DNA of 64,000 nucleotides from Xylogone sp. PMI_703 (GCA_021399445.1 JAJTUQ010000002.1:7006001-7070000); one strand, 5' to 3'. Positions 1-12,340 are shown, counted from the stretch's first letter. Notes: generated by a model from the sequence alone, not told the origin. Translations and numbers: made by a program.

Positions 1-423
1 CCGGCTAAGTGGTGCTGCAGGAAGCCAAACTGAAGCTGTCAATAACCGGCCACTCACTTCTTCATGCTCAACTGAGATATCAACCGCCAAACAGAACCAT
101 AGAATGCTGCAGCCAAGTGCTGCAGGGCTTGACCGCGTCTAATCACCCCTTGCCTCCCAGATTAGTGTGCAGATAGTTAGTCTTTGGATGCGGAGGGGGA
201 TGCACACGCAACATCCGGCAGAGCGGGGAGCTTTAGAAAACCCACTACTATGTAGGTTAGGTAAATATAAATAAAGTAAGGGATGTTTCCGTCGCATATT
301 TCTTATTTCTTTTCTTTATTTGTTTGAAATTGTACATATCAAGGGAATTCCCTCCCACCGTCCATATAGAGAGTTCGTTTGGGGCTCAGAAAGGATTCAC
401 CATCGCGATCTCAATCTCGAACC
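1..423 (+). promoter_or_regulatory. Upstream region of the copper amine oxidase gene
   Basis: No gene seen. A TATA-like TATAAATA lies at 266-273, followed by a pyrimidine-rich tract around 299-322, a common layout ahead of fungal transcription starts. A single GAGCGGG lies at 221-227; it resembles the motif clustered at 11.7-12.3 kb but one copy may be chance. Confidence 0.4.
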
Positions 424-2738
424 ATGTCACAGAGATCGGTCCCTCACCCACTCGAGCAGCTCCGTGTCGATGAAGCTGCTCGAGCCCGTGATATTGTCAT
501 ACGGTCACGAAATAATGGCCGCAAAGTAGTCCTCGATTTCCGACAGATTGCTCTTGAAGAGCCTGCCAAAGCCGAACTCCAAAAGTTCCTCGAGGTTGAG
601 CACACAAGCGGAATATCTGCCTCCACACCAAGGCCGGCTCGGCTTGCAAGGGTCTACTACGATGTTATTGGAAGTGATAAGATTCCTGTATACTATGAGA
701 GCGTTGTGGATGTCAATGCGGGCGAGGAGCTGAACTGCGAGGCTATCAGTTCGACATATCATGCAGCTTTGACGCTGTGAGTTTTCTACCTAGTATCCTA
801 TTATTCATTCAGAGAAGTTAGTAAGAATAGAAGCTAATTTCTGGGATCTAGGCACGAATTTGATGATCTTGTCGAAGCAGTCTGGGCATCCCCGCTCTTC
901 AAATCTGCTCTGGCAGAATTTACCCTCCCAGAAGGATTTGAGGTGGTCATTGAGCCCTGGCCCTATGGAGGCCCAGACCCAGATGAAGAAACGAGACGAT
1001 ACTTCCAAGGTCTCTGTTTTGCGCAAGATACACGCTCTGGAAACCCGGACTCTAATTTCTATGGATATCCGCTCCCATTGGTCCCTGTAATGGACGCACA
1101 TACCAAAGAGATTGTCAGAATCGATAGATTGGCTACTGGCGGCGAAGAGGACGGGCTAAGCAAAGAAACTACAAGCAAGGATGTTATCGGACATTGTCAG
1201 CCTGCGGAATATATCCCTGAATTACTTCCTGGTGGAGTGAGAAAGGATTTGAAACCGCTGAATGTAATTCAACCCGAGGGTCCGAGTTTCACAGTCACGG
1301 ATGAGAGCTTGGTGGAGTGGCAGAAATGGAGATTCAGGGTCGGTTTCAATTATAGAGAGGGGGCTACGATTCATGACGTCTGGTATGATGGGCGGAGTGT
1401 TATGTATAGGCTGAGCGTTAGTGAGATGGTAAGTTGCTTATATGCAGGCCTGTTTATCACTATTATACTCATACTTCCGATAGACTGTACCATACGCCGA
1501 TGCTCGATCGCCTTTCCAGCGAAAGCAAGCCTTTGATTTCGGCGATGGAGGTGCTGGTGCATGTGCCAATAACTTACAGCTTGGATGCGACTGTTTAGGT
1601 GCTATCAAGGTATACCTAACTCAGAAAATTTCAGTCTCGTTTTAACTAACAGTAGTCAAACAGTATTTCAATGCCACAACAACTCAGAAAGATGGTTCTG
1701 TCGTCCCAGCTCCCAACATAATCTGTCTTCACGAACAGGACAATGGCATCGCATGGAAGCACACAAACTGGCGTACCGGACGTGCCGTCGTGACCCGTCA
1801 CCGCGAACTCGTAGTCCAGTTCATCATCACGCTGGCTAATTACGAGTACATCTTTGCCTATAAATTTGATCAGTCTGGCGGTATCAGATGCGAAGTCCGA
1901 GCAACTGGAATTGTGTCTGTTGTCAACATCGACAAGGGAAAGAAGAGTCCGTACGGAAACGTCGTCTCCCCGGGTGCCTTGGCACAGAATCACCAGCATA
2001 TCTTCTGCGTCCGAATTGATCCCGCTGTTGATGGACCCAAGAATACAGTTCTGCTCGAGGAATCCCACGCTGTCCCGTTCTCCGAGCAGCGCAATCCGAA
2101 TGGGAATTTCTACGAGGTGGTCCAGACACCAATTAAGAGATCAACTTGGGTTGATGCTGCTCCTCTGGACAACCGCATTGTGAAGATTGTTAATCCGTCT
2201 AAAATTAATCCCGTTAGCGGGAAACCCGTTGGTTACAAATTCACACCAGCTCCAACTCAGACTCTCCTGGCTCAAAAGGATTCGACTCAGGCTCGTCGAG
2301 CACAGTTTGCTCAGCATCACGTGTGGGTCACGAAATATCGTGATGGAGAGTTATATGCAGGAGGGAGATTCACACTTCAATCTAGAGATGAGGTTGATGG
2401 TGTGGCCGACGCTGTAAACAGGAAGGACAATGTAGAAAATGACGATGTTGTTGTCTGGAACTGTTTTGGTTTGACGCATAATCCTCGAGTGGAGGATTGG
2501 CCTGTAATGTGAGTCTCTACTCTTTTACTTACACGTCCGTTATTTCTCTCTTTTCGTTAGTGCTAATATGTATCACCCCTCTCATAGGCCCGTCGAAATC
2601 CTCGAGCTATATATCAAGCCAGTTGATTTCTTCACTGCGAACCCATCAATTGATGTTCCTTCGAATAGGAACCTGGAATCCAAGTTGATCTCTGGAGAGG
2701 GGCATTGTGGTGGAGAGAAATGCAAGCCCGTTTTATAA
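424..2738 (+). CDS. Copper-containing primary amine oxidase
   Basis: Oxidatively deaminates primary amines to aldehyde, ammonia and H2O2, using copper and the self-made cofactor topaquinone. Five exons are inferred: 424-776, 852-1428, 1484-1609, 1664-2508 and 2588-2738, giving about 683 aa, normal for fungal members. The cofactor motif NYEY is visible, with the precursor Tyr near residue 412. A probable catalytic Asp sits near residue 328 in AFDFG. Copper ligands are the HQH pair and the His of the C-terminal THNPRVEDWP block. The start at 424 is preferred over an in-frame ATG at 379 because homologues begin close to the HPLEQL segment. I see no classical C-terminal peroxisomal SKL. It converges with the MFS gene downstream. 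A role in using amines as nitrogen source is family knowledge. Confidence 0.93.
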
Positions 2739-3389
2739 TGCGGGTAGATACGGTGGATTATTTCTTGATATGCTGTATGATGTATGATGACTAGGCTACA
2801 ACTAAACCCGATTTGTATGATACTGGAATGAGACTATCTTCGATTCATAGTTTTCCTTTATAATGGTGATATTTCGGGCTAAGGGCGATGTACCATCCCT
2901 CGTTCGCAAATTGAACGACGTGATGTGAATTTCAGTAACTGCAGTCAGCTAAACTGTGACTTGAGGATGTGATCATGGATGGGTCTGGTTTTCACTTGCA
3001 AGCTTTGGAGACCCATCGTACTACACATGTAAACGCTAGAGATGAGAGCAGCAAGAGTGATATTTCAGAATGAGAACATGATAGGGACCCACTAATGCTG
3101 GACAAGAATCACACCATGTTTGTGTATCACTTTGAATTAACCTAAATATTACACGTATATTGCTTATTATCCAATAAAATGATATTCCCCACAATTATGT
3201 ACGATATAATATTCCTAGGAACTCCAAGCTCAGTATCTGAGGAAGATGCCTATACGATTTTTGTAACTCCATTTTCACCCATATATGCCTATGTCTTCTA
3301 AGTATGTATCCTCCATGCCATGCTATATGCAAATGACGAGATCATCAAAATCCGAGAAAATTTACAACATATAATCGTATAAAGTTCAT
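2739..3389. other. Intergenic region between convergent genes
   Basis: AT-rich DNA holding the 3' flanks of the amine oxidase (+) and the MFS gene (-). I see no gene or repeat in it. Confidence 0.5.
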
Positions 3390-4933
3390 TCAAGCCAGTG
3401 CTTTCAACGAGGTTCCCACCTTCGCTATCCTAGTGATCACAAGGAACACACTACTTGCAACAAGAAGCGAGGCACAGAATGCCTGGATACCAACATAGTT
3501 GGACCCACCGCCGAGAATAGCGCCCGAAACAGGAGTGCCAATCAGTAGTCCAAATGCTGCACAGGTGAAGACCATGCCCATTCGTGTGCCGACGATGCCT
3601 AAATGCGGCGAGAGCGTAATGATGCAGGTTGGAGGCAGGGAGACAAAGGCACCAGTGAAGAAACCGTACAACAGGGCAAAGACAATAACCGTACCCTTGG
3701 TCTTCATTGCAATCCAGCAGTATCCCATGAGAGCGGAGAGAAGTACACAAGGAGCCATCATATTGATGGGACCTGTCTTATCAGCTATGTAATTCGGGAA
3801 GATACGGCCAAATGTCGAGGCGGCATTCGCGATTGAGATGGTGTAGATAGAGAACTCGGCCGTGGTACCAGCTTTTGCAACAGAGTACTCGGGGAGGTAA
3901 TAGAATGGTGTGTACAGGCCTATGAAACCAAAGAAGACGGCGATGCAGTAGAACACGAAGGGCGGCTCTTTAAACGCGTGCCAATCAACAAGAGGGCGCT
4001 TCGCAGATGGCTTTAGTCTGACCTTCATGACCATGAGAGGGAGGATAAAGGTCCCCAATGTCAAGAACCCCAGGACCCTCGTCGTCCAGCCAAACCCGAT
4101 CTGGGGCTGCAATCGATGGAAGATAATGGGGTATATCACGCCTCCGAGACTGGAACCCGAGGCAGCAATCCCCATCGCTAGAGCTTTCTTGGTGTCAAAA
4201 TACTGGGCGACGATAGCCACGGAAGGGATGAATAGAAAGCCAGTCCCTAAACCGAGGGTGAGGCCTTGCGCGAGAAAGACTTGCCAGTATTCCTTGCAGA
4301 GACTGGTCATCATGAGACCGAAGACGACTAGGAAAGAACCAGCGTAGAGGAGCTCGCGAAAGAAGCCGGCATCGTAGAGGGGACCGGTAACGACGCCGAT
4401 GATAAGGAGGAGGAACGCTTGGAAGGAGCCAATCCAAGAAATGGAGGAAGGGCTGTGGTCAGAGAGAAGGTCGACTGTGTAGAAGGTTTGGTAGACGCCA
4501 TAGGTATTTGCAATTCCCCTGTTTCACACGGTTTATTAGTGTGGTTCACTTTGTTTGTATATTTGAAGGGCTAGCCGCGAGGGATGAGGGTGAGGACGCA
4601 CCATGAGTTCATAAAGAGCACAAACGAGCCAGCAACTTGGAGCCATGCATTCAATCCACCATTGGGAAATTTGGTAACATGCTTTTCAGTTGGAGGTGAT
4701 TCGACTGACGCTTCACCGGAAGGATGATCGATCGATTGCATGTCATTTTCGGGCTCCAAAGGGTCTCTGATCTCGGTGTCTACCTCCTCAGCTTCTTCAG
4801 CCTTCTCTGTTCGGCTACCATTCTCGGTATCAAGAGCGCCCTTTTCCTCCTTCTCGTTCATCTGGAGAGGATGGACATGTTCAGGTGCCAGCCCAGCCTC
4901 TTCAATCTTCTCATTTAATACCGAGCCTGCCAT
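3390..4933 (-). CDS. MFS monocarboxylate-type transporter
   Basis: Predicted plasma-membrane carrier of the fungal monocarboxylate transporter (MCH/SLC16-like) branch of the major facilitator superfamily. Two exons: 4933-4602 and 4518-3390, joined in phase 2 across an 83-nt intron, total 486 aa. The first exon gives an acidic cytosolic tail of about 90 residues rich in Glu and then GGLNAWLQVAGSF, the usual start of TM1 in this family. The second exon carries the other membrane segments, including the GTGFLFIPSVAIVAQYF block typical of fungal MCH-like proteins. The substrate cannot be read from sequence; short organic acids are the family norm. It converges with the amine oxidase gene. Confidence 0.88.
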
Positions 4934-6960
4934 AGCACTCTGCGCGATGCTGCACGGGTTATAATCTTGGATTGCACCCCGCGGCTAGGGAGCTTCGCCG
5001 AGGTACAAACGCGGAATGATGTATACGACTGCGTCCTGCATGCACTTCTTCTCGAGCCCTCACTCTACAAACCAAGCAGTAGATAAGAGATCATGAGAGT
5101 CTCGAACACTCAAGCTGAGAAAGAAATGGAAACCTGAGGGTTCCAGGCACTTTATATAGCTCCACCAAAAGGAGAAAAAGAGCTATTGATAAATTTTTCG
5201 GCGATGGGCTTTTAGGGTGGATTATGGGGTTATCAATCACCGACCGGGTAACGGCACCGAGCGTGCGTATGGAGCACATATCCAGCATATTTCCGGCGCC
5301 CCAAACAAGCCCAAGAGCCTAATGGATGTAGAGGGGCATGGGTTAGGGAGTTTAAAGGCCACTGGGTAACATGGTCTCTGGAGCTCGGCTTCCACTGCAG
5401 GCGGCGTAGTTGTTTCTGGGGCAGCTTGGGTCCCAAAAGCAGCAGGCTCTGGGCAGCCCCACGTGGAGAATGCGTCGGAGATGGATGTGCTGGGCGTGAT
5501 CGAGGACGTATGGCCATGGATATTGATTGTGTTGGCTAGCATTCGCAAGGTAATGCGAAAGATATTGCAACATGGAGGATGGTAATGAGCTCATTACATA
5601 CGTAAAGATGAATTATTGTTCTGTTGGATATGAGCATGGCAAGATCACCAAAATGTGACAGGAAAGAGCTCACCGCCCCTCCATCCGATCTGGGATCTTC
5701 ACGAGGGAGCTCCCATAACGCATAGCACTCGGCGGCTCTACTACAATCACGTACTACAATAAGTAATACATCTTAAGCAATACTTTACTCTCACAGTTCA
5801 TCGAGGTTATGCTTCATTTTTGTTTACTGATCGTGACAATATGCTTCGCACGGGGTTAACGGCAACCAACTCGTCGGGAATAGGGCGCAAGGAGGATGCT
5901 TGAACAGGCGCTACAGGCTACAGGGTTCCATTGCTAATCAAAGCGCTCTGGCACAGACGGCAGCGGCTTAAGGCCGAAAGAGCGAGATACCGTATCCGGT
6001 AGTAATACGGGTTCTGGACCTCAATCTCAAACTTAATAATTGCTCTGCTGCTTAGCAGCAGTGCTAGCTTATTACGTAGTCAAATGTTGTTGCTATTCTC
6101 GCAAAATCTCAAGGGTTTCCAGACAGAGTTGTCATGACTCGTGAGGGACATATTCTGCCAGATGATTCCAAAGCAAAGCTATCAATCAACTGTAGCCCCA
6201 GTATAAAAAGCAGAGCCAGAAATCACATCATCTTTAGAGTTCTGACATCGTTCAAAACTTGACAGGCTCTCATCTTGAAAGTAACACAATCCATTATCCT
6301 TGTTCCGTAGAGCATTCCGTATGATTACTGCAGCGCCCCTGCTCTACCGCTGGATGCTCAGCCTTATCATCAATTCAACTATGACAATGCAGTTGTCTGA
6401 AGCTACTATCTTTTCACAATACAGTCCATTTCCATCTGTTCAAGGCATACCAAGAATACTCAATTATTATTATGAAGGATATGCAATCCATCCGTGTGGA
6501 ATTGTGCTCGTAAAGGCGCAATATCTCCCAAAAGAGGAATTGGGTACCCTTGCTCGGCCCGCCAGCTCGGGATGCATTTAGCTTCCGAATAACCTTGTCA
6601 GGGCCCCTCGTACAACTACGCCACGGCTACAGGACGGCGTTTGGGTTGCTTAATAACATGTACCAATATCCCCTTCTAGTCATCTTGCGATGATGCGGGC
6701 CCCTCTCTTGGAGGATGGTCTGGAGGAAAGCTTGCTCGCCGAACAAGATCTAATTATAGCGTACGTATGGATAATCTGGGGTTAAACCATTTTTGATACC
6801 AACATTACAAAAGTAACGGCCGTATTGCCTTCATCTCGGCCGAGATGGCGACACCTGTTTGGAAGGGACCTTATCTCCGAAATGGAGTGTTGTAGTATGA
6901 TGATATTCAGGCGTGTATGTTTGGGGCGTGAGGCCCCGTTGTAACAAGCTTTTCTGATCA

Positions 6961-7054
6961 AGTCATTGATCTCCGAGAGAAACTAAGTCATCCATCTCCG
7001 AGTGAAAATAAGTCGCTCATGTCCGATGGAGTCATCCATCTCCGAGAAACAATA
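6961..7054. repeat. Four-copy 25-bp tandem repeat
   Basis: Four units begin with AGTC at 6961, 6986, 7011 and 7030. Units 1, 2 and 4 are 25 bp with core TCATCCATCTCCGAG (unit 1 diverges at a few bases). Unit 3 is shortened to 19 bp. No coding frame explains it. Confidence 0.8.
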
Positions 7055-8057
7055 CATCACGCAAACGAAGCATTAGCGAAGTTGATCTCGGGAGTGCTAG
7101 ATTTCCTGCGTGTAGATGGAAAGGAATTCGGAATTACACTAACAGCGTCTATACGGTGTATAAGCAGTGATCGTTAGAACTTGATTGATTTGTCCACGCA
7201 CAAGGAATGATATATTTCGAAGAAGACAGCTGGATCTCTGAATTCAGTCGCGCGTTCTCGTCTATAAGACCTCAAAGAGAAGAACAATGATAGTACCACA
7301 GAAAATGTGTCGTGAGAGAGTTTGGCCAAGCAAATACTAGCATGCATGTCCCCTATGCGGGAGTATGGTTCAGAAAAGGCTTAGATCACTAACAGCGCTA
7401 CTGTAGTTATGGAGCTCCTTACAATAATCAGCTCTAAAATGACTTTCATGTGGAATATGCTGTGAAACATACGGGTATTATCAGCTGCAGGCGGCGATTT
7501 GGGTATTAGCACCCTTCCGGGGTGATCAGGTGGGGGCATAAAAAGGAGACTACAAAGAATATATTTATTTCCCGAAGAGTCTCAGGACAGGCGCCATAGT
7601 AGTTTGTAATTGTTAGTAAGAGCCTCAAGTACGATATCATACTAAGTCTATCAAGCTCATTTTGCATATATAGCCATGCATTAGCCGTCGAAGGCCCAGT
7701 CTAAGGACTGTCGTACCATACCCTCGGGCCCTCTTAAAATGACATTTGAGATTCAGCGAGACACTCTACCCATTTAAACACAATATACTGTTCATAATAA
7801 GCTAGGAGTATATCTGGCATCTCAAACCCCTCCTTCCGCGGCTACTAGTAATGGGCGAGCCCTTTGGCGCCTTTACCTCCAATACTCTATTGACTTGTGA
7901 TTGGACAGCATGAACTATCGGAGTCCTCCCGCGGCTTACGATCTTCAAAAGAGAGCTTCCATACTATTAGCTTTGCTCTAGAAGCTCTTAGTATGCAGTT
8001 AATATGCAATAGTAATGCATCAATCGTGTGTAACTAAGCTATTTCGTTGCATCTAAC

Positions 8058-8070
8058 GGAGCGGAGCGGA
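8058..8070 (+). promoter_or_regulatory. Doubled GAGCGGA element upstream of the decarboxylase-like gene
   Basis: Two overlapping GAGCGGA copies, at 8059-8065 and 8064-8070, lie about 215 nt before the start at 8284. The same 7-mer is clustered in the promoter of the neighbouring Zn2Cys6 regulator gene. CGG is the usual core half-site of such regulators, so this is a candidate target site (inference). Confidence 0.5.
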
Positions 8071-8283
8071 CCAAACCCGCGGCTGACATCCACCGCCCCT
8101 CACCTCGTGCCCCTCTAAGCTGCCCCTCTGGGAAATCTGGGGAAGTAAGATAATGCAGCCCATGATTATATATATATTTTTGTTTCGTTCCTTTCTCAGA
8201 AATTTTATATATTCTTAGTTTTGCAACAATTGATTTTAGATACCAGTTTTCAAGAGTTTAGACATTTAACATTCTTGCGCAAC

Positions 8284-9478
8284 ATGGTTCTTAAGTTATC
8301 TTTCGCCTGTTGGGACTATGATCGAATGAAGGCAATTGAAGATGGAAGAGTCAGACCAGAAGGCATTGATTTGACATTTTTGAATTACCGAGTTGAGGAG
8401 ACGTAAGTAAAATGTATCAAGTGCTGCTACAATGTCAAACTCTAGTATCATTCGTTCTTCAGCTTGTTGATACTTTTATGGGAAAATGTAGCTTCTTCCG
8501 GCAATTAAGATTTAAAGAATTCGACGTCTCAGAGCTCTCTTTATCTTCCTACGTCCTTACATTGAATGATCCTAACCCGCCATTCATTGCCATACCTGTC
8601 TTTCCCTCCAGATTCTTCAGACACCAGTCGATGTATATCAACACCAAAGCTGGAATAAAGAAGCCTTCGGATTTGATTGGCAAGCGAATTGGAACGCCGG
8701 AGTTCCAGAGTGAGTGCTTTTATCCCAAAGTTTTGAATGGTATTGAGAAAAAAAGGAGATGGGAGAGAGTAGGGACTGCTAAAAGAGAGAAAAAGAATGC
8801 TAACTGGACACCCCTCAAGTGACTGCTGCTGTATGGCAGCGTGGAATAATGGAAGACGACTTCAACGTCCCAATGACCAGCGTCGAATTCTTCACCGGTG
8901 CCATCGAGCCCTCCGATACAGAACGCCACGACAAAGTCCACCACGCCGTTCCACCGGGAATGAAAATCAGTGCCATCGCCCCAGGCAAGAACCTATCACA
9001 GATGCTCGCAGACGGCGAAATCGACGCCATCTTTTCTGCCACGAAGCCCATTACCATGGGCACACACCCTGATGTAGCATACATGTTTCCCAACTTCAAA
9101 GAAGTAGAAGCAGACTATTATCGCCGGACGAAGATCTTCCCTATAATGCATGTCGTGGCGATTAAGCGCGACGTATACGATGCTAATCCGTGGATTGCGA
9201 AGACGCTGCAGAAGGCGTTTGAGGAGGCTATGAAATTGGCGTATGAGCCCATGTGGGAGAGAGCTGCGCTAAGGTATATCTTACCATGGCTGGAGGATCA
9301 TGTTAGAGAGACACAGGAGATCATGGGTGAGAAGGAGTGGTGGAAGGATGGCTTTCACGCAAATAAGCATGTTTTGGACAAGTTTTTGGAGTACTCGTAT
9401 AAGCAGGGATTGGCTAACAGGAGGTGGAAGCCGGAGGAGATTTTTGCGCCGAATACCCTTGAGAGTTATGTTATATAA
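8284..9478 (+). CDS. 4,5-dihydroxyphthalate decarboxylase-like protein
   Basis: Resembles bacterial 4,5-dihydroxyphthalate decarboxylase (Pht5 type), an enzyme with a substrate-binding-protein-like fold from aromatic acid degradation. Three exons: 8284-8402, 8492-8709 and 8820-9478, total 331 aa, close to the family length. All junctions are clean GT-AG and keep frame (T-FFRQL, then Q-MTAAVW). Recognisable blocks are FACWDYDRMKAIEDGRV at the N-terminus, DLIGKRIGTPEFQMTAAVW in the middle and MLADGEIDAIFSA further on. The start is the first ATG before the FACWDYDR block. It converges with a Zn2Cys6 regulator gene and has two copies of a motif clustered in that gene's promoter. The exact substrate is unknown, and fungal homologues may act on other compounds. 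Confidence 0.8.
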
Positions 9479-9783
9479 AGTTGTAAGTTTCTGATACTAG
9501 CTTGAGATTCCCTTGCAATGTTCGCGATGCTTGTTGTTGCAATGTTGATGCACTGCTTGTTTTTACATCCTGCACTATTGCTTCTCTTGGAGGGAAATCT
9601 AATGCACAAACACGTAAATTTATAGATAAGAATTAATTGTGCACATTATATAATGATGGATTCCTTGCAGATATATCTGAAAAGTTAAGGATAATTAGTA
9701 AGGCCTATTATACACAGGAGACTTCAAGTCCACAGTCAAACAATGGTTGGGATCAAATTCATAATATATCAAACTGGCAGATA

Positions 9784-11692
9784 TTACCCCTGAGTAGCAG
9801 CCAGGGCACCTTCTTCCTCGAGAGTGGCGAGGTAGTCTCCTGAGAACGCTGTCAGTTAGGAAACCTCAGATATACTACACAAACTCACCAGCAATCTTCC
9901 ACCTGTCCTCAATGGTTCTCAACATCTCTACCATCATCTTCATGTGTTCTACGCCCTCTGCACCGTCACCCTCTTGTATGAACCACGCGCACTCCGACGC
10001 TGCATCGCACAGACAATGGCACAGCATTGGACTTCTAGACAGTAGAGTATTAAACTCTCCAGCGATAATGTTGTTGTAGATATCCTTAGCAAGTTGGTAT
10101 GCTCCTACCATCACTTCCTTGAGGCCTTGCATAGATATCCTCTGCATCTCTGTCTCTTCTGGTATCCGCGGTCTACCCGAGTCGTGATCATTGCATGCGT
10201 ACATGCCATAGAGAATTAATCGTGCAGAGCAGCACAGAGCGATTGCAACTTCGGTACTTTCGTTTCTAGTACTGTAGCCGCACGCGGAATTATGAATAGT
10301 AAGATGTGAGTTCAAAGCCACAAGTGTCTGATGCAGCTGTAGCGCTTCCAATAGCCTGAATTGGGGCTCGATTATGTGGCTGTTATCGTCTCGGTGGCGA
10401 AGGACAAGGCCCAAGACGTGACTAGCCTGGCAAACGCAGGCGAACGAGCCTATCTCAGTATTTGTGGTGAATGAAGAGACAAAGAGTGGTTCATTGATTC
10501 CGACCTCGCCGTTGTTCCAACTGGATTCGGGGCAGGGAAGAAGAGCGCCTTGCAAAGGCAGGGGTGTTGCGAGAGGAAATCCACGAACACCTAAATTTAC
10601 GTATCTAACCACCAGCAATAGAGTACATCAGCCTACTATGACCTGGGTATCAAACGGGAGTCTATTTGTGAACATAGAAATCTGCCGCGGGCCACATACC
10701 GGTCAAGAATGATGACTGCCCACCAAGTCCTTCGTTCTTCTTCACATTGTGACCATGTCTTTGCTTCTTTAAATAGCTGTGTCCCTCTTTCCTTGTCGTG
10801 GAGTCCCATCATTATACCCATTCTTGCCGCATGACCAGTGGTCATGTAAGCCTGAGGATAGATTCCATTTCCAAGTTCGTAGGCCGCAAGGAAAACGGTG
10901 GACTGGAGTAGTTGGAGAGATGGTAAAGAGGAGTTTTCTACCGTGCAGTAGAACTCTTTGATTATACCATATAATGCAGACTCGACGGGTTGCTCAGACT
11001 GGGGTTCGGAGACCAATTTCATGCAGGCTAGTAAAAGCGCCAGCCCGATGTCAGGATCTGCACTGAAATTATTCACTTTGTGGAATAGTCGCTTTGGGCT
11101 AAGTATCGGTAGCCATGTGTAGGTGCTTTGTAAGAATGTATCACAAAGCGAATATAATATATCTGGTTGTAAGATGTCAAGAATCTGCTCTGGAATTGGT
11201 ATACTCGGATCTGGTCTGTCAGCGTTTATCTGGCGACGCGAGGTTGAATCCAGGAAGTATTTAGCTGGCAAAATTGCCCGTTTGATATCGGGGAATCCAA
11301 TGGTGCTCCCGGGGGATCGACGAAGAGGTTTGCAATTCGGTGTATCATTTTGGATATCGACATTCTGTGGTGGAGATTTCTTCTGGGGTCGAGGCTCTAA
11401 CCTGGTGTTATGTTTAGAAAGAGCAATGGCATATCCAGAATTGAGGTCTCACGCTTGTATTGGATAATCACAGGATTTTCCCAAACGAAGACACTTGAGA
11501 GAGATATATCAGTATAAAGCTGTATTACTGGTATTGTCTCTGTACAAACTTACTAATGAGCAAATCGGTAATTCTCTTGTGCACTTTCGTTTTAGTTTCC
11601 TGCATTATGTTAACGTTACTTGTAAGATGGTCTTGGCCAGGTTTATGGTACTTGCAAGGCCAACAGGCCTGGCTGGCATTCTGAGATAGCAT
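9784..11692 (-). CDS. Zn2Cys6 fungal transcription factor
   Basis: A DNA-binding regulator of the Gal4 class. Six exons: 11692-11652, 11599-11554, 11493-11453, 11401-10700, 10604-9889 and 9848-9784, total 536 aa. The zinc cluster is assembled across three tiny exons, with Cys at residues 10, 13, 20, 27, 30 and 37 in the canonical CX2CX6CX6CX2CX6C spacing. The long fourth and fifth exons hold a fungal-specific transcription factor middle domain, including the EERRTWWAVIILDRYV block. The start, MLSQNASQAC, is the only ATG in frame ahead of the cluster. It converges with the decarboxylase-like gene, and its own upstream region is dense in GAGCGGA-type sites, suggesting autoregulation and control of that neighbour (inference). 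The first donor, GTACCA, is unusual and worth checking in RNA data. Confidence 0.85.
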
Positions 11693-12340
11693 TATTGACT
11701 TATTATGCTTAAATTGCTAAGTGATGTATGGAGACGGAAGTAGGAGCGGAGAATTTGTTCCTGCCAGAATGCCCGCTCATAGCAGAAGCGGAGACATTGC
11801 CCGCTCTTTATATTGCCTATTGTCTCTGATCTGCAATATGTGTCTGAAATAGCTTAAGAAACTCGTTGTTAGTGTGTAGTACAAAAAAGTTTAAGAGGCG
11901 TTCCGTGTTTGTCGGAATCATCCAACCCTTGGGTGTATCGGTAGTGACGAATCGGGCTAGCACAAACACTAAAGATGCATGAGAGCGGACGAACAGCAGC
12001 GGACATGGCCACTCACGTGAGCGGGGATGTCATGAGTCCGCTCTCTCTCAAAGTCGAGCGGATATCTTCCACAATGATGCCTTTCTATTCGAACTTACTA
12101 AGAGTGTGAGAGTATAGCCAGTGGGTATAGACTGCCGTTATGCCTTGTCAAATTGACTATTCAGTTAGAGTGAAGCAACCAATGTGATCACATCTTATAG
12201 CTATACAGTGGCATTCTTGAACTTTGGAAGCAGGCAGCTTTCGATGTCCGCTCTTGCTCTTTGCAGGTCCCAGATTCGACAATCAGGTACAACATGATTT
12301 GAAAGTGTATCCACAAACTCAGAATAAATATTATTATTTG
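11693..12340. other. Intergenic region between the two regulator genes
   Basis: Promoter of the Zn2Cys6 gene and 3' flank of the bZIP gene. Apart from the motif cluster described separately I see no gene. Confidence 0.5.
11744..12253. promoter_or_regulatory. Cluster of ten GAGCGGR-type sites
   Basis: Within 510 bp upstream of the Zn2Cys6 gene there are five exact GAGCGGA heptamers (11744, 11983 and 12056 on plus; 12037 and 12247 on minus). There are also three GAGCGGG (12019 plus; 11772 and 11800 minus), one AAGCGGA (11786) and one CAGCGGA (11997). Two of them form the inverted pair GAGAGCGGAC (11981-11990) and GTCCGCTCTC (12036-12045), flanking a perfect palindrome CTCACGTGAG (12012-12021). 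This looks like an operator region for a CGG-binding zinc-cluster protein. Confidence 0.65.

Larger units (their letters stand above)
4934..8283. other. Long gene-poor stretch
   Basis: About 3.3 kb without a gene I can support. Overlapping open frames on the minus strand at 5233-5594 and a plus frame at 6300-6581 resemble no known protein. It contains a 25-bp tandem repeat (6961-7054), a doubled GAGCGGA element (8058-8070) and a TATA-like run at 8167-8180, about 115 nt ahead of the next gene. Confidence 0.5.

Noticed and set aside
5233..5594. Three overlapping minus-strand open frames
   Set aside because: All three frames are open together in a GC-richer patch; none resembles a protein.
6300..6581. 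93-codon plus-strand open frame
   Set aside because: No recognisable domain, no splice partners, composition like non-coding DNA.
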